From Halomonas binhaiensis (lineage in GTDB: Bacteria; Pseudomonadota; Gammaproteobacteria; Pseudomonadales; Halomonadaceae): a DNA stretch of 64,000 bases. The DNA is taken from assembly GCF_008329985.2 (NCBI RefSeq), contig NZ_CP038437.2:4402001-4466000 (forward strand), in the 5' to 3' direction. A program made the position numbers and the translations under genes. The notes below the pieces were generated by a model. The model searched no databases, was not told where the DNA came from, and worked only from the letters and a program-made list of their open reading frames with translations. The stretch's first letter is position 1. Every line of letters begins with the position of its first letter. Positions 62,018 to 64,000 of the stretch are shown in pieces.

Positions 62018-63730
62018 CTATTTACTGACTTCGCGACGGCGCTGAATCCAGATGGTTGCCGTAACGAAATAAAGCAGTGTCAAGGGCACCAACAGCCATT
62101 TGTAAGTTTCTACATACTGCAGTGCAGCAGCTGACTCTCCCAGCCATGCCCAGAAACTGGCCAGGACCATGACCAGCAGGCAGGCAAATGCAGTCCAGTA
62201 GAGAGGGTCACGGCGATTAACCGGAGGATGTGGCTGTGGTGTTTCCCCGGGCAGTTCCGGGGGATCTACCGGGCCATAGGCTTCTGCATAGTGATCAATA
62301 TCAGCCTCAACCCTGGCAACAGACCTGCGACACAGCAACGGATAGAGAAAGAAACTGATACCCCATACGGGGATGAACACGGTGAATAGATGGACCTGCG
62401 GAATGGCAATAAGCAACGCGCCAAGGATTGCACCAACAACCCAAGTCTGAATGGCAGGCTTGTTGTCGGTCTCCCCTTGATGCTCGCGCCACAACGGACG
62501 GATCCCCGCCCTGGGCAAGGCAAAGTGCTCAGCCGCGATGATGGCGCCAACCGGAGCCATGGCAATCACGAACCAAGACAACACGTTCAGCAATGAACTG
62601 AAAGCAAAGGGAAAACAGGCAAGCATGGTGGTAACGACGCCCACAGCCACGTTGACGGCATAGGGTTTGTGACGATGAAAGACTGATTGGAAAGCCAGAC
62701 CAGAGCGATACAGGCTGGGAATCGAGGTCGTCCAACCCGCTATCACCACCGCGATCAAGCCCATGCCCCCCAACAGTCGGAAGGCAATCGCACCGGGATC
62801 AAGGTCCACCAGGCTCTCCTTGAGTAACATGGCGGAAGTGGCACCAAGGATACCGGCACAGACCCAGGCCATGAAGTGGCCGATGTACATGCCTGCAGCA
62901 GAGAAGAAGCCATAGGAGCTCTTGCGTGCAAAGCGCAGGATGCTCATGTCACTCATGCCCAGATGCATTGGCAGGTTGATTCCCCATGCCCAGGCGGCAA
63001 TCACCCACATATTGATGCCTGGCTCACCATCAGGAGTCGATCCTGTCCAGACCAGACCATCAAGCACAGCACCGAGCCCGGTCATGCCTTGCTCAGCACC
63101 GAGGTGGGTAACGATGGGTACCGACAGAATACCGCTGACCAGGAACATGATCGCCATCCACGGCGCACAGACCGTTGAAAAGTTGGCGATGCGCTTGAAG
63201 CCCTTGAGGGTCAACCATACGGTAAAGGCGCCCACGAACAATGCCAATACCACAAAGCTAATGCTGGTGGGGTAAAGCCCCGTTTGCGGAGGAATGTCGG
63301 TCAGCACACGGAAGGCCGAGGCCGAGACCGTGATCATGGCACCCGCAATCACCGCGTAGAACAGGCCATTGATCAGGTTATAGATCAGGGAAACCTTCTT
63401 GCCTGCAAGGCGTGCCAGATACCAGTACACGGTCATGCGGGCGCGGGTCGCTACCGGAGCGCAGATCAGTGCCCAGGACAGTACCGCCATGAAATTACCG
63501 AGGATAAGCCCCCAGATCAGGTCACTGGTGGAAACCCCCAGCGAAACCAGGGCCGCACCGATGACAAACTCGGTGCCGGCAACATGTTCACCGGAATAGG
63601 AACCAAGGAAGTACTTGCCGCTCAACTGCCGGCTGGGGGGAATACGCTGATACTCGAGCTCTTCACTCTGGGCGCTGTCGTCCGTCTCCACGGAAGCGAC
63701 CGCCTCTGCCGATTGTGCATTCATAGCCAT
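62018..63730 (-). CDS. NCS1 family permease (nucleobase:cation symporter-1 type)
   Basis: About 570 aa with 12 predicted membrane helices. NCS1 features: SGEHVAGTEFVIGAALVSLGVSTSDLIWGLILGNFMAVLSW, then NFSTVCAPWMAIMFLVSG and WAWGINLPMHLGMSDMSILRFARKSSYGFFSAAGMYIGHFMAWVCAG. Known NCS1 proteins carry cytosine, allantoin, hydantoins or purines; here the operon context (IolG-like and IolE-like enzymes) suggests a polyol or another substrate. Start uncertain: ATG at 63730 or 63724; an upstream ATG at 63757 also exists. First gene of the operon, with AT-rich promoter region upstream. Confidence 0.88.
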   Translation of the reverse strand: MAMNAQSAEAVASVETDDSAQSEELEYQRIPPSRQLSGKYFLGSYSGEHVAGTEFVIGAALVSLGVSTSDLIWGLILGNFMAVLSWALICAPVATRARMTVYWYLARLAGKKVSLIYNLINGLFYAVIAGAMITVSASAFRVLTDIPPQTGLYPTSISFVVLALFVGAFTVWLTLKGFKRIANFSTVCAPWMAIMFLVSGILSVPIVTHLGAEQGMTGLGAVLDGLVWTGSTPDGEPGINMWVIAAWAWGINLPMHLGMSDMSILRFARKSSYGFFSAAGMYIGHFMAWVCAGILGATSAMLLKESLVDLDPGAIAFRLLGGMGLIAVVIAGWTTSIPSLYRSGLAFQSVFHRHKPYAVNVAVGVVTTMLACFPFAFSSLLNVLSWFVIAMAPVGAIIAAEHFALPRAGIRPLWREHQGETDNKPAIQTWVVGAILGALLIAIPQVHLFTVFIPVWGISFFLYPLLCRRSVARVEADIDHYAEAYGPVDPPELPGETPQPHPPVNRRDPLYWTAFACLLVMVLASFWAWLGESAAALQYVETYKWLLVPLTLLYFVTATIWIQRRREVSK

Positions 63731-63856
63731 TGTCCACTTATTCTTGAATGTCGGCACAGAACAGCCATGCCTCTGGACTGCGACCCGGGCACCACTACTT
63801 TCAGATACGCCAATTCAGGGAAATGACCGTAGATAGCTGTTACCCACACCGCTGAC

Positions 63857-63932
63857 TAGAACATACATTCCACAACTTAACTAAATCAAATATATTATTC
63901 TATACTTTGGTATATATAGAACATTTATTCCA
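63857..63932 (-). promoter_or_regulatory. Paired direct-repeat sites in the promoter of the NCS1 operon
   Basis: TAGAACATACATTCCA (63857-63872) and TAGAACATTTATTCCA (63917-63932) are 16-bp direct repeats with start points exactly 60 bp apart. Each contains AGAA-N6-TTCC, close to the GGAA-N6-TTCC type of RpiR-family IolR regulators as I recall it. On the minus strand a TTGATT (63889-63884) and TATGTT (63865-63860) pair with 18-bp spacer overlaps the gene-proximal site. The regulator is not in the window. Confidence 0.5.
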
Positions 63933-64000
63933 TTGCAATATCGCTGCTCTGCCTTGCCCAGGCAGCATATGCAAAACAACGACGGCAGCACCGGGCATCC

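Overview
The window looks like chromosomal DNA of a moderately halophilic gammaproteobacterium, most likely Halomonadaceae (Halomonas or a close relative). Reasons: the recN / fur-bamE / rnfH-ratA / smpB-ssrA core block has the arrangement familiar from Halomonas and Pseudomonas; proteins are rich in Asp and Glu; there are two TRAP transporter systems and a Trk potassium uptake pair; and the tmRNA tag reads ANDENYAQGALAA. GC content is high throughout, with short AT-rich promoter gaps. I saw no integrase, transposase, plasmid gene or CRISPR array. This is inference from gene content; no database was consulted.

Layout. 1-4.1 kb: housekeeping block (recN end, fur, bamE, rnfH, ratA, smpB, tmRNA). 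4.2-10.6 kb: a LysR/RidA divergent pair, then LysR, a DctPQM-type TRAP transporter and a VanX-like D-Ala-D-Ala dipeptidase. 10.7-13.8 kb: short ModE-like regulator and modABC with a clear ModE operator. 14-17.5 kb: MFS transporter, small hypothetical proteins and a LysE-type exporter. 17.5-26.5 kb: a pentitol (probably ribitol) catabolic cluster with a ribitol-dehydrogenase-like SDR, RbsABC-type ABC transporter, FGGY kinase, L-xylulose-reductase-like SDR, transaldolase and LacI repressor; two nearly identical promoter/operator modules precede the SDR and the binding-protein gene. 27-32 kb: secreted acidic repeat protein, AmpC beta-lactamase, MFS efflux pump, hemB, DUF899 protein.

32.2-39.6 kb is filled by one gene for an acidic, repeat-rich protein of about 2460 residues ending in a LysM module; I do not recognise its function. 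40-43.1 kb: two very small ORFs and the carboxynorspermidine route to spermidine. 43.3-49.7 kb: DUF411 copper-type protein behind a MerR-like promoter, trkH-trkA, and an MHYT-PAS-GGDEF-EAL protein. 49.8-54.6 kb: mntR and a TroABCD-type Mn/Zn transporter whose two permeases carry winged-helix-like tails. 55.2-59.6 kb: a second VanX-like dipeptidase, a small prephenate-dehydratase-fold protein and a TAXI-type TRAP transporter. 59.9-63.8 kb: an inositol-like operon (IolE-like TIM barrel, IolG-like dehydrogenase) served by an NCS1 permease.

The points most worth follow-up are the giant protein, the repeated pairing of VanX-like dipeptidases with unrelated TRAP transporters, the permeases with DNA-binding-like tails, and a recurrent habit of 14-, 15- and 24-bp tandem duplications in and between genes.
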